DNA of 64,000 nt from Hortaea werneckii (GCA_037044905.1 JBAOKB010000144.1:2418001-2482000), one strand, 5' to 3'. Numbered from the stretch's first letter, positions 30,425 through 45,300 are shown. Notes: generated by a model from the sequence alone, not told the origin. Numbers and translations are program-made.

Positions 30425-31868
30425 CTATTCCTGTAAACTTTCCCCTTGGCCTTCATTCAACTTACCAAACGATCCAAGTCCCTCTCGTATCCGCAAGTCA
30501 CGAGGTCTAAACGCTATCCGCAGGCGGCGCCGGACAGACCCCCTCCGACCCGCCCTTTCTTGCACTGTACTATCGCCCTCTCCAATCGTCTTCACAAGCT
30601 CAGCTTGAGCAAGATCATTCTGGAACTTCTGCCACGTCTCCTCATAAAACTTCCTCATATCCTCCGGGCTAGAGACGCCCTGCGTCTTGGGCTGTTGACT
30701 CTCGGCAGCGACAACCGCCGCAGCAGCAGCAGTGAAAGGCGCAGAGAAAGAGAATCCCTGGGCATCAACCCACTTCGCTCGCTCGAGCAGCTCGGAGTTC
30801 ATCATCTCCATCTCCGTCTCGATCAGGTTCACCCGCTCTAACCCATACCCCGCGACTTTCGCCTGGATTTCTTTTTCAAGCGGGCTTTGCACAGTGGTGT
30901 CGAATTTGACCCAGTTGTATCGCGTCTCGCGCTGTTGCTGTCCGACTGGGGCTTTGAAACGCTCGGTAATGGCTGCTTCGACTTGATCCAGGCTTGCGGT
31001 CTCTACGGCGCCTAATTCGTAGTCGACGTACAGACGCATGAGGGTCCCGAGTAAGTTGCGCTCGGGGATGTGGATGATGTCCGTTGTCTGATGAGCGGGC
31101 GAGGGTGGTGTGTGAGGTGTTGGCCGCGAAGTCTTGGACGCGACGGATCTTGCTGCGGACGATGTAGCTCAGCTGATTTCGGGACGGCATGTTTGTCTTG
31201 GTAGTGCTATCGACGGCGGTTTTACTTGCTTTCTGGGTCTCCTTCGGTCTACGCGGTGTCTTGGGCGATGCACGTTTGGGCTTCTTAGCCAACGGCCAGG
31301 TATCAAGCGTCTTGCCTTCTCCAACTGAGCTGTTTTCTGTTCTTTCAGCTTCGTGAATTTTCCGCTTTTTACCGGGCCTCTTCTTGTGTGAAAGCGTATC
31401 TCCGGCGTCATCAAGTTCGAGGGATGCAATGACTGCTGTACTCGGATTGATGGCCTTGGTCGCCTCTCGCTTGCTGTGAATGGACTTAGCAGCCCCATTC
31501 GGTCGCTGCGCGGCATTTGGTGCGTCATCATTCTGGTCGTCGTCTGGAGCATCTCCAGAATCAACAGTCTCAGATGAGCTGTCCTTCTCGACTTTCGACG
31601 GTTCTCGGGCATCCACATTCCTCGGAGCTTGCTTGTCGGGTCCGGGAGACTCGGCACCACTGTCCACCCTGGGTAAAACGGAGAGTACGGCCTTCGTCGT
31701 CGCCATCCTCTTCTTGTTTGCAGGAGGTGTAGAAAGTATGTCAAAATCCTCACCGGCAGCCGCGAGGAGAAATCGACGCTGTTCTTCTTGTTGATCAACT
31801 AATCCGTCCATGGCGCGTGGTCCTGCCGAAAAAGCGTCGATCATGGCCGACGCCCTACGTTTTGCCAT
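30425..31868 (-). CDS. unrecognised basic/acidic, probably nuclear protein; one frameshift
   Basis: Starts MAKRRASAMIDAFSAGPR at 31868. The first part is disordered, rich in Asp, Ser and Lys, with strong nuclear-localisation-like clusters (KKRPGKKRKIHE, KKPKRASPKTPRRPK). A structured helical part begins at RNQLSYIVRSKIRRVQDF. It continues in another frame as IIHIPERNLLGTLMRLYVDY, ELGAVETASLDQVEAAITERF and the helix NLIETEMEMMNSELLERAKW. The frame changes by one extra base at a CCC run near 31103. Corrected length is about 480 residues. Content looks like a chromatin or kinetochore subunit, but I cannot name it. It is convergent with ATE1 (254-base gap). Confidence 0.7.
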
Positions 31869-33326
31869 GATGCAAGAAGTGGGAAGCGAGGTCAATTAGT
31901 GGTCCTTGTCCTCTTGAATCCCTCTTATCAGTCGACAGATTTATTGTGAAGACACAGATGACTGAATGATACGTTTCGAGTGGTGTGAAGCCTTCGGTCT
32001 TGGACCAGATCGCAAGATGATTGAGAATTGGTCGGTCAGTCGCTGCCGCTTGCAGATGGTCGCTTTCTCTTTTGTCTCGGGCACGTTCATTCCATATGGA
32101 GGCAGCGAAGGGCCAGAAGTGTCTTTGCAAAGAGGAAGACAATGAAACGCATTTACCTATTGTCTCCACGTGCCTCATGAGCAGCCCGGCTGCGTGCTGC
32201 ATGTGAAGTGAGTTTTATGTCCGAGGAAAGACACAATACTGCGTGAGTACTTGAACCTATAGAGGACTTTGCTCCATACCTAGCGCATGGCGATTCTTAT
32301 TATGCTGAAAGGGCAGACCTATGAAACACAATGGATAATTTGCCAATCCTGTCAGGCGGTACCCGACTATACGGATTGTGGACGTCTTGCCATCTGCAAA
32401 GCTGGAAGTTGGGTCTTGCAGATATCGCGCATGGTTTCGGGCTTTGAATGACATTGCTAGGTATAGTACGGGCTCGTGTCAAGGGTCGTATGAGCTTGGC
32501 CATGCCCGGATTGCTCTGAGGACACATGAGACGTTGTGTACGTTGTGTATATTTGGAAGCGATGTGAATATGAAGGTGAAATCGGCTTTCCAAGGTAGTT
32601 TCATGGTTGACGTGGAGTTGGAGTGTAACTGAGCTAAGGTTATCCATGGGCGGCAGCCCTCCACTGGAGGCAGACGGGAGCCCGAGGGCGCGAGAATTGT
32701 TGTGCCTGAGGCAGTTACATTTGACTCAGCGTCCACGGGTCGCCACTACGTCACGGGACAACGCTCTTCGGCAAGCTCAGCCGGACGAGCTTCTTCATTA
32801 AGGTACACGGGCAAATTGACTTGCAGCCTTGCGCTTCTATCAAACCCCATCTCATCTCCATCACGACCGAGCCACGAGTGAACGACTCTTCTTCGAGCAT
32901 AGCGTCTTTTGCAACTTGAGCCAAGTTCCCTGCCGAGGAAGTGCCTGCACCACTTCCTTCCCCGAAGCTCAAAGCTGTTCCGCATCCCAAGCAAGCAAAC
33001 AACCCGACACCGATTTAATCTTGACGGCCTTGCCAACGAGCCTTCTACCGAGCAACCCGCTTTCCTCGCGCGCTCGTCGACAGAGGCGACTCCATCTTGC
33101 ACAAGCTTGACGTCATTTGCCTCAGCAGTCATAGACTCACACCGAGTCATTCGCGTCGATTCACGTGCTGTCAGACGACGGACATTTTCCAACCAACGTG
33201 CGTTTCTCTCACAACTGTACCCAGCGGCCGCTTCGATCCCTTGTTGCCATCCGCGGACCGTATTCAGCAATCCTGGCGCTCCTTCAGAGCTTAGACACGC
33301 AGTAGGAGCCGCGCTGGAGTAGCGCG
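31869..33326. promoter_or_regulatory. 1.46-kb divergent region upstream of TOM1
   Basis: Lies between the nuclear-type protein gene (minus) and the HECT ligase gene (plus). No ORF here has a recognisable domain. The Ser/Pro-rich translations near 32750-33300 are probably the 5' leader of the ligase gene read in random frames. No known operator found. Confidence 0.5.
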
Positions 33327-36300
33327 ATGGGGAGGATCAAAAAGGTCGCCACTGAGCGGCACAACGCGACACTGTCGCCGGCAGTCCAGGAATTTGTCAC
33401 TCAAGCAGCATCGATACCACTTCATCAACTGCCTCAGAAGCTGAGTGAGTTTCCGCAGCACTGGCCGTTCCCGAGGGGTGACTTGTATCACTGGATACCG
33501 TTGCTAGATCGGTTCGATCATGTGCTCGAGCTATTCACCAAAGAGTATGGTCTGAATGAGGCACCGCAGACACAACCATTTGAAAGGCGGCTGCTGCAGA
33601 AGGGCGATGGAGAAGAAGACAAACCATATCCGTCCGGCGGCGCCCAAAAGCAAGAGCTTGACAATCTGAAGTACTCGGAGGAAGGCGACCGGGAACTGAT
33701 AGAATCTGTTGTGCAGTTCACAAAGGTGCTTCTAGAGCGCTGTGGCAACCGGAGCTTGTACGCCAGTAGCGGTCACATCAATGATCTGCTCAATACAACT
33801 TCGCTTGGCCTGCTGAAGCCATGTTTGAAGCTGGCGCTGCGCTTGGCGCAACGATATCAAGTAGCTCGCTTCAAGAACAGCAATCCACACGCCCAATCAG
33901 TACTCATGGCCAATCATTACAGTTTCAATGTGGACAATCTGCATAAGCTGGCTATGCCATTCCCCAAGCCACCAGGCTCGTTAGCTACCCCATTCGGTGC
34001 CACTCCCGGCAAGGGTAAGGACAAGGCGCCCCAGACGCCGGCCTATGTCCCTTCGGACCTAGTAGCTCTAGCTAAAGAGCCGCAAACTCTGGCTTCTAAA
34101 GGCGATGTAGCCAGCGTCCACTTGACCTTCTACGACCAATCTTCATCCGCTCCAAAGCCAACAGCTGTCCAACAACCCTCAGATGCTTCACCGAATACGC
34201 CCACACCAGTCCGTCGCCAGACGTCAGCGCTTGGACCATCTCGTGAGCGCCCTTCGCCGGGTGATAGGAGCGTGAGCGCAAACGACGTCGCTGCTTCCAC
34301 TCCAGTAAAGAGCCGTGAGACAGGCGAGCAGTCCTCTAACGCGCCAAAAGTGTTTTCTATACCTGCGAACAAAGTCTCAAGTACTCCGGCGTGGGCTTTG
34401 TTACGCGAAGCGCTGCCAAATATCCCAGCAGAGCTCCGCTTCGATCTGCTCAACCGAGTGCGCATTGCCAAAGCTCTTACGACGCCTGAGGACTTAGCGC
34501 AGGAGCTCATGGAGGTGCGGCTACTTGCCATCTCCAACTTGGCTTTCGCGCTTAGCGAGTCCAAGTTCCACGAGAGGGTCGGCGTTCCTGACAACGAAGA
34601 GCCTAAGCGGCTACATCTTGCACAGCAACTGTGCGATCTGCTGCAGCCGGCAACAAACGGCCAAAAGCCTCTCTCTTTGGAAGCTGAGACGACTGTGGTC
34701 CTGACACTCGAGGCTCTCTTGAAGTCAAGACACAAGGGGCCGGAAGTAATTGAGGCGCTCTCCATCTCTGTCAATCACGGCGTTCTCTACTATGAGTTGC
34801 GTAAAGTCGTTGCTACCCTTCACGCCGAGGAACATGCAGATAAGCCGCTTGAGTTGCGTGAATTGATGTGGAGAGAGGCGACTTTCGATCTTGTCAACAA
34901 CCTGCAGGTTCACAATGCGCAAGCTCGCAGTGCAGATCGCATGGTGCAAGCCGGTATCATCGCGATTCTTGTCGAGGTGCTCGGCTTGCGTACCACTCGC
35001 GCAGAGCGCTTCTACGACAAAATTCTGCAATTCTTTGCTAGCTTCATTCACGGCACTGACGCTGCGTTCCCGGCCTTTGCAAACAACAAGGGATTCGACC
35101 TCATCGCGGACCTTGTCCAGCATGAAGTGCAATCTTCCTTGCAGGATGTGAAGTCTGGCAACGGTTTGCCACAGCAGTACAAATCCAAGGTAATTGATTA
35201 CGATGTACCTTTCTTCAAGCAAGCGACACTGCGGCAGCTTGTCAAGTTCACTGGCCACCTGTTCGAACACAACGTTGGGGGCAACGACCGACTGTTGAGG
35301 AACCTTATCGACACTCCACAAATGCTTGGTTCTCTGAAGACAATCATTGAGAGTCCTCGCATATTTGGGTCCAACGTCTGGTGCGGAGCTGTCAACATTG
35401 TGACAAACTTCATTCACAGCGAGCCGACCAGCTACTCCGTCGTGGGTGAGGCTGGTCTGCCGAAGAGCATTTTAGAGGCAGTGGTCGGTGAAACCATTGT
35501 GGAGCCGTCTGCAGACGCCGATGAATCGACGTTTGTGCCAGAGCTCAGCAGCCTTCCGACCAACATTGACGTTGTCAACGGTGAGCTGCAATATCCTAAG
35601 GTCAGCTTGTTGCCTGTTGGCGACGCCATGGTGGACATCCCGGCCGCTTTTGGCGCCATTTGCCTGAACGACAGCCATGGCATGAAATTGTTCAAGTCTT
35701 CACACGCCATGTTCAAGTTCTTCAACATCTTCTTGTCTCCACCTCATGTCAAGGCGCTGGAGGACGAAGGTGGAAATTTAGCATACGGAATCGGGTCAGG
35801 TTTCGATGAGCTAGCCAGACACCACCCGCGCCTAAAAGATCAGATCGTGCTAGCCGTGTCGTCAATGGTCCAGCGTGTCGCTTCGTTGTGTCGCGACCTT
35901 GCGGACTGCAAGAAGGAGGGCACGAAGCTTTGGAAGAAGGAAGGTGACACGTGGTACATCGACGGAGGCAGTGCGGCAACGCGCGGTATGAGCAAAGAAG
36001 CCTTCGAGCATGCGCATGAGACAGGCGCCGAATTCAAGCCAACAGTACAGACAGAGAAGGTCTCTGCCAACGATGTTCAACCCACCTGGCAAGACAAGGG
36101 TGAAGCCATGCGATTTCTGAGTGCTTGCGCTAAGTTTCTGGATGGCTTCTTCCACAATAATGGAGTCTGTCAGTCCTTCTGCGAGATTTACGGTGCTGAG
36201 CATGTCTTGGACCTCATCACGGCTCCAAGCAACCCATACGACCTCCCGGCATTTGGCGCGTACAACAAACTCTCAGTTGTTATTCGGACAATGTGCGATC

Positions 36301-39300
36301 AAAAGCCCCAGCTCGTTTTGCCTAGCTTGGTCCGACGCGTACAAAACGCGCTATTGGCAGTCAAACCAATTGTTGACAGCACAAAATCCGAGGGTCTATT
36401 CTCATCGTACATTGGGGCCGGAACGGGAGATTCAGTTGGCGCAGATTTCAATGGTACTACAGCTATAAAGTCTTTGAGCGCAGTGCACGCGCTCGCGGAC
36501 GTGTTGGGCAAAACAATGGCGCCACCAAGCTATTCCAGCCGCCACAGTGCTCAGACAAACCAACTGTTCAGCCATCTGAACTTCACAGACGTCTACATTC
36601 AACTTGTGGATGACCTGAGCAGACTACATTCCGCGTGTGTTTGGGAGAGCCTTACATTACAGAAAACGATGCCCCAAGACTTGAAAGAGAAGGCGGATCC
36701 CAGACCTTATATCATGCGCCGGCTCAATGCTAATGGTCACATTGAGCTTGCATCAGAGAGTCGCTTGACGGAGAGTATGGGCGCGAACAACAACGACGAG
36801 AACGCACCGCGCCCGGATAGTCCGCTCAATACCGACCAGGAGTACCATGCTAAGAACATCCGTGTACTGCGCTATGTCTTCGATCAGGCTCCTAAGGGCA
36901 TTGAAAGCTTCTTCCACACGCTCGGCCAGGCCGCTGTGCCGAAGCGTCACACTGATGCCGGTGCGAAGCAGCATTCATCCATCGTCTCCGAAAGCCTTGC
37001 CAAGGCATACTTGTGGGAGCTTGATCAGCGCAAGGTCGGCCAACTTGACGAAGCCACAGAATTGAGATACCTCTCTTCAATCTTGCAAGGTACTGCAGGC
37101 TGATGCTCAAGACTTCCTTCTCCATGGATGGCTACGGCCCCAAGGAGGCACTAACGCTGGTGTTGCACAAATTCTACCTCAATGATGGCTTCGCCAAGCT
37201 TCAGCACTCTCCTTGATCGATTCTGCGAGGTCATTAAGACTAAGCCTGCGGAAGACGATTTGAGAGGTGTCGCCGCGCGTGATGGTCTGTACTCTATTCT
37301 TGAATTCTTTGGTCATGTCACTAGATCCAAGACGATCACCGAGGCCATGCACTCGAATATCATTTCCGTGCGTGACCATAAGCAAGCCGATTACTTCATG
37401 GCTGGCCAGTTCGTGGTAGAGCTCAGAGCTACTATCCTGCCAGCAGTACAGAAGCTATGGAGCTCTGAAGCCATCGAGACTCTTGGCGAGAGCTACGTCA
37501 AGAAGGTCATCGATATCCTCCGTGTCATTCTGAAGGGCGAAGGAGAAGAGCGTGCTATCAGGCGGTCTGAGAATGCCAGCCGTCGCGTCCCGACAGACCG
37601 TGCAGAGTTCTCCTTGCGGCAAGGTCACGCCCAACGGGTCCCAGCCGTGGAGAGCACTGTCCACGACAGGCGTCTTGCAAGGGAGGCAGTCTACAGGTGT
37701 AATGGTGAAGAGGATCGCGCGCGCGACTACGCCGTTTTGAGACGAGACTATGCTGCTCCTCGCTTCCCCATTCCTGAGGGAGAATCTGAAAACGAAGCGC
37801 AAGCGCCCTCTGATCAGTCTGTGGAGATGGAAGATGCGGACCGCGATACGACTTCAACGCGTTCTGAGCAACCTCAGGACGACTCCATGTCGGACGACGA
37901 CAACGCGGGTTCGCTCGGCGGTGCAGCTCGCAACGTCGGCCAAGACGATCTGATGGCTATGATAGGCAGTGGCAGAATGCAAGACATCCTCAGCATCACA
38001 GGAGGTTCTGCGCCTGGTAGCGGTGGTCAATCTACTGCACCGCCGGCGAAAGACACTAGACAGCCTTTCATCACCGTCGAGGACCTTGAAGAGAAACGCA
38101 AAGATTTGCGTGATTCTCTGATCGACCGCTGCCTCGAGGTCTTGAGCACCGTCCCCGGTATCACCTTCGAGCTATCTGACCTCATCAACGCCGCTGTTGC
38201 GAAGAGTGGCGAAGGGGCGAGCCCCCGTGCTGATATAGGCAGCACGTTGGTGTCTTCCCTGATGTCGCTCCAGGGCGAAGAGTCAAGCAAAGAGTCTGGG
38301 ATGAAAGTCTCGGCATATGCTCACCTGGTGGCTCTGATCCTCCAGGATCGCGATTTCTTTGACTCCACACTGGATGAGCTCAAGGAATATTTCGATGCCC
38401 TGGTTGCGTGGGTACAGCTCGGCCAGGACCAAAAGGTGGAGGATGCTCCTTGGCTGGAAATGATACTGCTTATCATCGAGAGAGTCCTTGCTGAGGACGA
38501 GCAGCCCGCGCAGATTGCTTGGGAGCCCCCGCCTGTTGACGATCCACTGAAGCCTCAGCCGGAACCTGTACTGCCGGAGCCAATCGTCTCATCGGAGCTG
38601 CGCTCGACACTCTTCGACGCACTGGTTGCCATGCTGCCCAAGGTCGGCAAGAGTGCATCGCTCGCGCTATCTGTATGCAGAGTCCTCGTTTCTCTGACGA
38701 GGCGCCGCGAGCTTGCCATTCGGCTCAGCGAGAAGCAGTCTATGCAAAGGCTTTTCTTGATGGTCCGCCAGTTGGCTGGATCTGTTGATGACAAACTCCA
38801 GAGCTGCTTCCTGCTTATCCTCCGTCACATGGTTGAGGATGAATCAATGGTCCGCCAGATTATGCGGACTGAGATCAAGGCTGCACTCGAAGGTCATAGG
38901 TCGAACCGTGCTATGGACACTGCGACCTACACCCGCAATCTGTACCATTTGGTCTTGCGCGACCCAAAGATGTTCGTCGAAGTCACCAAAGATATGCTGG
39001 AGATTGTTCGATACGATGGCACTCCTCACCGAGGCCAGGCGTTGGCGCTCAAGAAAGATGCTCCAGCACAAGCACGGGTCAGGATAGCCAGAGTAAAGAA
39101 GCCGAGGCTCCAGCGCAGCCAAGTATCGAAGGCACCGGCAAAGACAACGCAGCAGACGAGCAAAAGCAGGCCGAGGCCAAGCCGCCTGTGGTGGAGAGTG
39201 CAGATGGAGTAATGCCATTCTTGCTACGCGAGCTTTCGAACTGGAAGGACGTCGAGGACAGACCGTCAACTGCGGTCAAGGACAGTCAATCGACAGGTGA

Positions 39301-42300
39301 AACGCCCAGCGGGCCCCGTGACGACGTCGAGATGGATGACGATTCTGCGACCCCAACACCGGCGCCTCCCACTCCGACCTTGAACGCTTCTTCTGCCACG
39401 CCCGGGGCTGAGAACGCCGCCAAACCCGACAAGCCTGTCTTCAAGCCAGAGGAGCACACCCACTATATCTACCGCGCTTTCCTCCTGCAGTGTCTGTCTG
39501 AGCTGCTACTGTCATACGGGAGAACCAAGGTTGAGTTCATCAACTTCTCACGCAAACCAGAGACGACCCCAGCAACGCCAGTGAAGCCCCGCGCTGGAAT
39601 GCTCAACTACCTGCTCAATGGCCTCATCCCTGCCGGTACATTAGAGCACAAGGATGAAATTGCGCATCGCAAGAAGCTCAACACATCAAACTGGGCAACC
39701 ACAGTCCTTGTGTCCCTTTGCTCGAAGAGTACGGAGAAGAGCAACAAGTACACACGTGGAGCCGATTCTTCCGAGGAGGACACGGACTTGACGTTCGTAC
39801 GCAAGTTCGTCTTGGAGCATGCATTGCGTGCTTTCAAGGAGGCGACAACATCCACCGAGCCTCTCGACTTGCGATACTCCAAGTTGCTGGGCCTTGGCGA
39901 GCTCTTTAATCGCATGCTTAACAAGAGCGAGAGGAGCGGCCTTGTAGACAACAGCCACGCCCAGCAGATTGGTCGGTTGATGTACGAGAAGAATTACATC
40001 GGTGCCCTGACTTCAGCCATCGCTGAGATCGACCTCAACTTCCCGAATGCAAAGCGCGCGGTCAAGTATATGCTTGGTCCGCTGAGGCAGCTCACTGACC
40101 TTGGCGTGACTCTCAGCCAGACTTCGGACATTTCATCCAGCGCGCCGGGAACCAGCACCGAGGAGGATGATATCTCTTCCGCTACATCCATGTCCGATGG
40201 TGATGACGACGACGAGCGCGAGCCGACTCCTGATCTGCTCCGCAACACCGCTCTTGGAATGCTTGAGTCTGGTGGTGGCGAAGAAGACGAAGTCCGAAGA
40301 TGAAGATGAGGACGAGGAGGGCGACGTTGAGCTCTACGACGATGAATACGATGAAGAGATGGAGTATGACGGGGATGATCTTGAAGAGCCAGGCCATGGA
40401 GACGTTGTCAGTGATGAAGATGATGATGATAACGATGGCATGGGCGACGTCGAAGGCATGCCTGGCGATGTCGACATGGACATGGAAGTGGTCATGGACG
40501 GCGAAGGTGAGGATGATGAGGACGACATGGATGATGACGAGGGAGACGAAGATGATGAGTCGGGCGACTCGGACGATGAAGATGGCGAGGACTACGATGA
40601 CCAGATGGACGAGATCACTGGGGATGATGAGAATGCTAGCATGGGAGACGATGGTGAAGATGCGTGGGAGGAAGCTGACGACGATGAGGTGGACGGATCG
40701 CCTCATGGCGGTCCGCTGGAGCATCTGGCGCATATCGTCGGAGGTGATGATAGATCCGATGGCGAGCAAGATGGACTTATCCGCGTCGACATGGGCGATG
40801 GCGAAGATGACTATTTTGAAGACGAAATGCCTCCGGAGGATGAAGGTAGGCTTTCTTCTTTACATTCGTTTTGCTTCAGACGCTAACTTGAGCAGAAGAT
40901 GAGGAAGTCGACTATGAGAACGATGTCGTCTACGAACCGGAAATGGAGGAAGACGAGGAAGGCGATGAGATGGGCGGCTGGGAGTTCGACGCTCCGGCCC
41001 CTCCAGCCATCATCCGCGCCCCGCATCATCACCATCACCATCATGCTCCTCCACGTGCCTTGGGAGATATGTTCACCATGCTTGGCGGTGGTGACCCCTA
41101 TAGATGTAAGTGTCTGGCACTCTACTTGGCAAGAATTTTAAACTGACATCCTACTCTAGCCCCTGCCTTCCGCTCTCATCGAACAGGATCTGCTGGACGT
41201 GGCGAAGACGACGGCACCAACCCTCTGCTCCAGCGCGAAGGCGGCGCTGGCCGTGATCAGCCTGACCAAGCTGGTCGTGCCGGCCGTCGCGGAATCGGTA
41301 TGCCTCGAGGTGACATCCTTCAAGATCTTGTAGCGACAGTCGGCGCAGGTGGCCATGGCACGATTAATGTCAGCCTTGGCAACATGGAAGCTCCTGTCGG
41401 GATGCGAGGACTCCCACCCATGTTCCAAATTGCAGGCAGACACGGTGGCCATGCCCTCATTGATATTGACCCTTCGCGCCCAATCGGGAGCAGCTTGGAG
41501 GCCGTTTCGGCGATTGGTCTCTCTCACAGCGCTTGGGTAATGAGGGCAGGCCCGCGGACAATGCAGCTGAAGCTCGCGCTGTTGAGTTCCACCTAACCCC
41601 TACCGTGGCGCGCTGGCAAGAAGAAGCCCGCATGATATTTGGCGGCAAGCATCATGAAAAGGCAACGCGAATCATCCCATCCGTCCTTCGTGTTCTGGTG
41701 CCTTCGGCTATGAAAGCTAAGCAAGAGCACGAAAAAGCGGAGCGTATTCGGAGAGAGGCCGAAGAAAAAGCTCGCGAGGAAGAGCGTAAGAAGGCCGAGG
41801 CTGAGAAGGCCGAACGCGAAGCTCGCGAGAAGCAGGAGCGCGAAGAACGGGAAGCCAAGGAGCGCGAAGAAGCTGCTCAGCGTGAGCAGGAAGCCCGCGA
41901 GACGGCCCAGGCTAGCGGCGCCGCCATGGAAGGTGTTGAGCAGGGCCAGGGCGAATCCGCAGCTGAAGCGCCTTCGCAAAGCACAGCCGCAGAGCCGCAG
42001 CAACCTGTGGAGCAAGTCACCACGACCATTCGAGGCAGGGAGATTGACATTACTTCTCTCGGTGTCGATCGTGACTTTTTGGAAGCCATCCCAGAGGACA
42101 TGCGTGAGGAAGTGATTATGCAGGCTGTGCAAGAACAGCGCACCCAAGCCACTCAGGCTGGTGAGCAGCCGACCGAGATCGACAGGGAGTTCCTTGACGC
42201 TCTGCCGCGGGAATTGCAACAGGAACTGCTTCGCTCAGAGCAAGCAGACCGTCGCCGCCGCGAGCGGGCTGAACAACAGCGCCGTGCTGCAGAGGGTGGA

Positions 42301-45300
42301 AACGACCAGGCTGCTCAGCCTGAAGAGATGAACAACGCGGACTTCATGGCCATGCTGGACCCAGCTCTGCGTCAAGCAGTCCTTATGGACTCCGACGAAA
42401 ACACACTGGCCGCATTACCTGCGGAGTTGCAGGCCGAAGCCCGTAACCTGATGGGCGACCATATGCCCCGAGGCGCTATCCTACTGGCATGCCGCGCCCT
42501 GTTGGTGGCCTTCCACGCATCGTGCCAGGCGGCCCTGAGCGTGCTGAGCGTGCCGACCAAGCTGCTCGTGAAGCTAGCCGCCAGCGCAGGCCAGTCATCC
42601 AGATGCTAGACAAGCCTGGAGTAGCAACCCTCCTGAGACTCATGTTTGTGTCTTTGCATCACAAGGCCAAGAGCAACCTTCACAGCATCCTTTCGGACGT
42701 CTGCAAGAATACGCAGAACCGCGCGGAAGTCATCAGCATTCTGCTTTCTATTCTACAGGATGGAACTGCGGATGTCAGTGCTGTGGAGCGCAGCTTCGCA
42801 CAGCTATCGCTCAAGGCAAAGCAGTTGCCCGGCCCGAAGACGCCGCAGCCGCTTAAACGCACACCTACTGGTTTGGCGGCATCCCCTTCAACCGAGCTTT
42901 CGCCCCTCAACATTGTCCAACACTGCTTGACGACCCTGAACGCTCTGTCTTTGGACAACGCCAAAGTTCCTTCCTTCTTCTTGACCGAGCACGAGACTGC
43001 GGGCGGTCAGAAGGTCAAGGGTACGAAGAAGAGCAAGGGCAAGGAGAGCAAGGCAGCCAAGTACCCGCTCAATGCCCTCCTGGCCCTACTCGATCGCAAG
43101 CTGATCACCGAGAACACCGGCGTCATGGAGACTCTTGCCACACTGCTCAGCCGGGTGACGCACCCTCTGACTATGCTGCTGCGCAGGGCAAAGGAGGCCA
43201 AGGAGACGGAGAAGGCACCGGAAAATGCTTCACAGGCTCCTGCTGAGCAAAATGAAGCGCAAGCTGAAGCCTCCGATGTACCGATGGAGGAGGCTACCGG
43301 TTCCTCTCCTGCCGATGCTAGAACTGGCCAGCACCCTGCTTCGGACGAGAAGCGTGACGAGCAGGACAAGTCTGCGCAGAAGCCAGAAGACAAGAAGCAT
43401 CGCGAGTTGACTCCACCGGAGGTGCCTGACGAGAACATTCGCCTTGTCGTCAACATCTTGGCCGCCCGCGAATGCCCTACCAAGACGTTCAGTGACACGC
43501 TGGACATCATCAAGAACCTTTCCGCGATTCCAGGCGCCAAAGAAGTCTTCGGCAGAGAACTCGTTCGTCAGGCGCAAGAGCTCGGACAGACTGTTGTCTC
43601 CGACCTGGCAGAACTTGCGAAGCAGATTGATTCTGCTGAAACTGGCACTGACCTTCAAGGCCTGGCACTTGCTAACTTCTCTTCTGCTGGCGCCAAGCAG
43701 CGCAAGCTGCTCCGTGTCATCCTCGCCCTCGACCATCTCTTCGATCCAAAGCGTATGCCGCAAGGTCCTGAAACTGAAAGCTCTACTGAGCCCAAGCTCA
43801 AGGACGATGTGCTTGCGCTGCTGTATGAGAGCAGCACGTTCGAACAGCTCTGGAACAACCTCACAGCCTGCTTGGCTGCCATCCGTCGCCGCGGCAACAT
43901 GGTCAACGTTGCAACGATTTTGCTGCCTCTCATTGAGTCGCTCATGGTCGTTTGCCGTAACAGCGCGCTGAAGGAAGCACCAGCATCTACGGCTGTCACT
44001 TCGCCTGTCGACACCAGCAGGGCCACGCCTCCGCCAGATGCTCGTATGGAGGGTCTATTCTTCAAGTTCACGGAGGACAACCGCAAGATCCTGAATGAAC
44101 TTATCCGCAACAACCCCAAGCTGATGAGCGGCAACCTCTCCATCCTTGCAAAGAACTCGAAGGTTCTTGAGTTTGACAATAAGAGGACGTATTTCAACCG
44201 CAAGCTGCGGAACCGTGGTGATGCCAGAGTGCCGCATCCCTCTCTTCAACTGAACATTAGGAGAGACAATGTCTTTATGGACTCTTACAAGTCTCTTTAC
44301 TTCAAGAGTGCGGAAGAAATCAAGTATGGCAAGCTCAACATCCGCTTCCACGGTGAAGAGGGTATTGACGCTGGAGGTGTCTCCCGTGAATGGTTCGGCT
44401 CCATGGCACGGCAGATGTTCAATCCTGACTATGCGCTCTTCAACCCTGTGGCTTCGGACCGGACAACCTTCCATCCTAACCCACACAGCGACGTCAACGA
44501 AGAGCATCTATCCTTCTTCAAATTTATCGGCCGCATCATTGGGAAAGCATTGTACGAAGGCAGACTGCTAGACTGCCATTTCAGCAGAGCAGTATACCGC
44601 AGGATTTTGGGCAGGACTGTCTCCCTCAAGGACATGGAAAGTCTGGATCTTGATTACTACAGATCTCTGGTCTGGATTCTCGAGAATGACATCACAGACG
44701 TGACGTTCGAAACTTTCTCGGTGGATGTTGACCGTTTCGGTGCAGAAGAGACTGTTGATCTCATTCCGGATGGTCGTAACATCCCGGTCACCGAAGAGAA
44801 CAAGCAACAGTATGTGCAATTGGTCGTTGAGCATCGCCTGATTACCTCGGTGCAACAGCAGCTGGATAAGTTCCTGGAGGGTTTCCACGATATTATTCCT
44901 CAGGAGCTGGTCTCAATCTTCAACGAGCAAGAGCTCGAGCTGCTGATTTCCGGCCTGCCCGAGATTGACCTCGATGACTGGAAGAACAATACAGAGTACC
45001 ACAACTATCAAGCCACGTCGCCTCAGATCCAGTGGTTCTGGCGTGCAGTCCGCAGCTTCGACAAGGAAGAAAAGGCCAAGCTGCTGCAATTCATCACTGG
45101 TACCAGCAAGGTGCCACTGAATGGCTTCAAGGAGCTTGAAGGTATGAACGGCATCTCCAGGTTCAACATCCACCGTGACTACAGCAGCAAGGAGAAGCTG
45201 CCGTCGAGTCACACCTGCTTCAATCAGCTCGATCTGCCAGAGTACGAGAGCTACGAGCACCTGAGGCAGCAGCTGTACACCGCCATCACAGCAGGCAATG

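Noticed and set aside
40182..40769. 195-codon hydrophobic minus-strand ORF
   Set aside because: Antisense of the Asp/Glu-rich part of TOM1. Acidic codons read backwards give Ile/Val/Leu.
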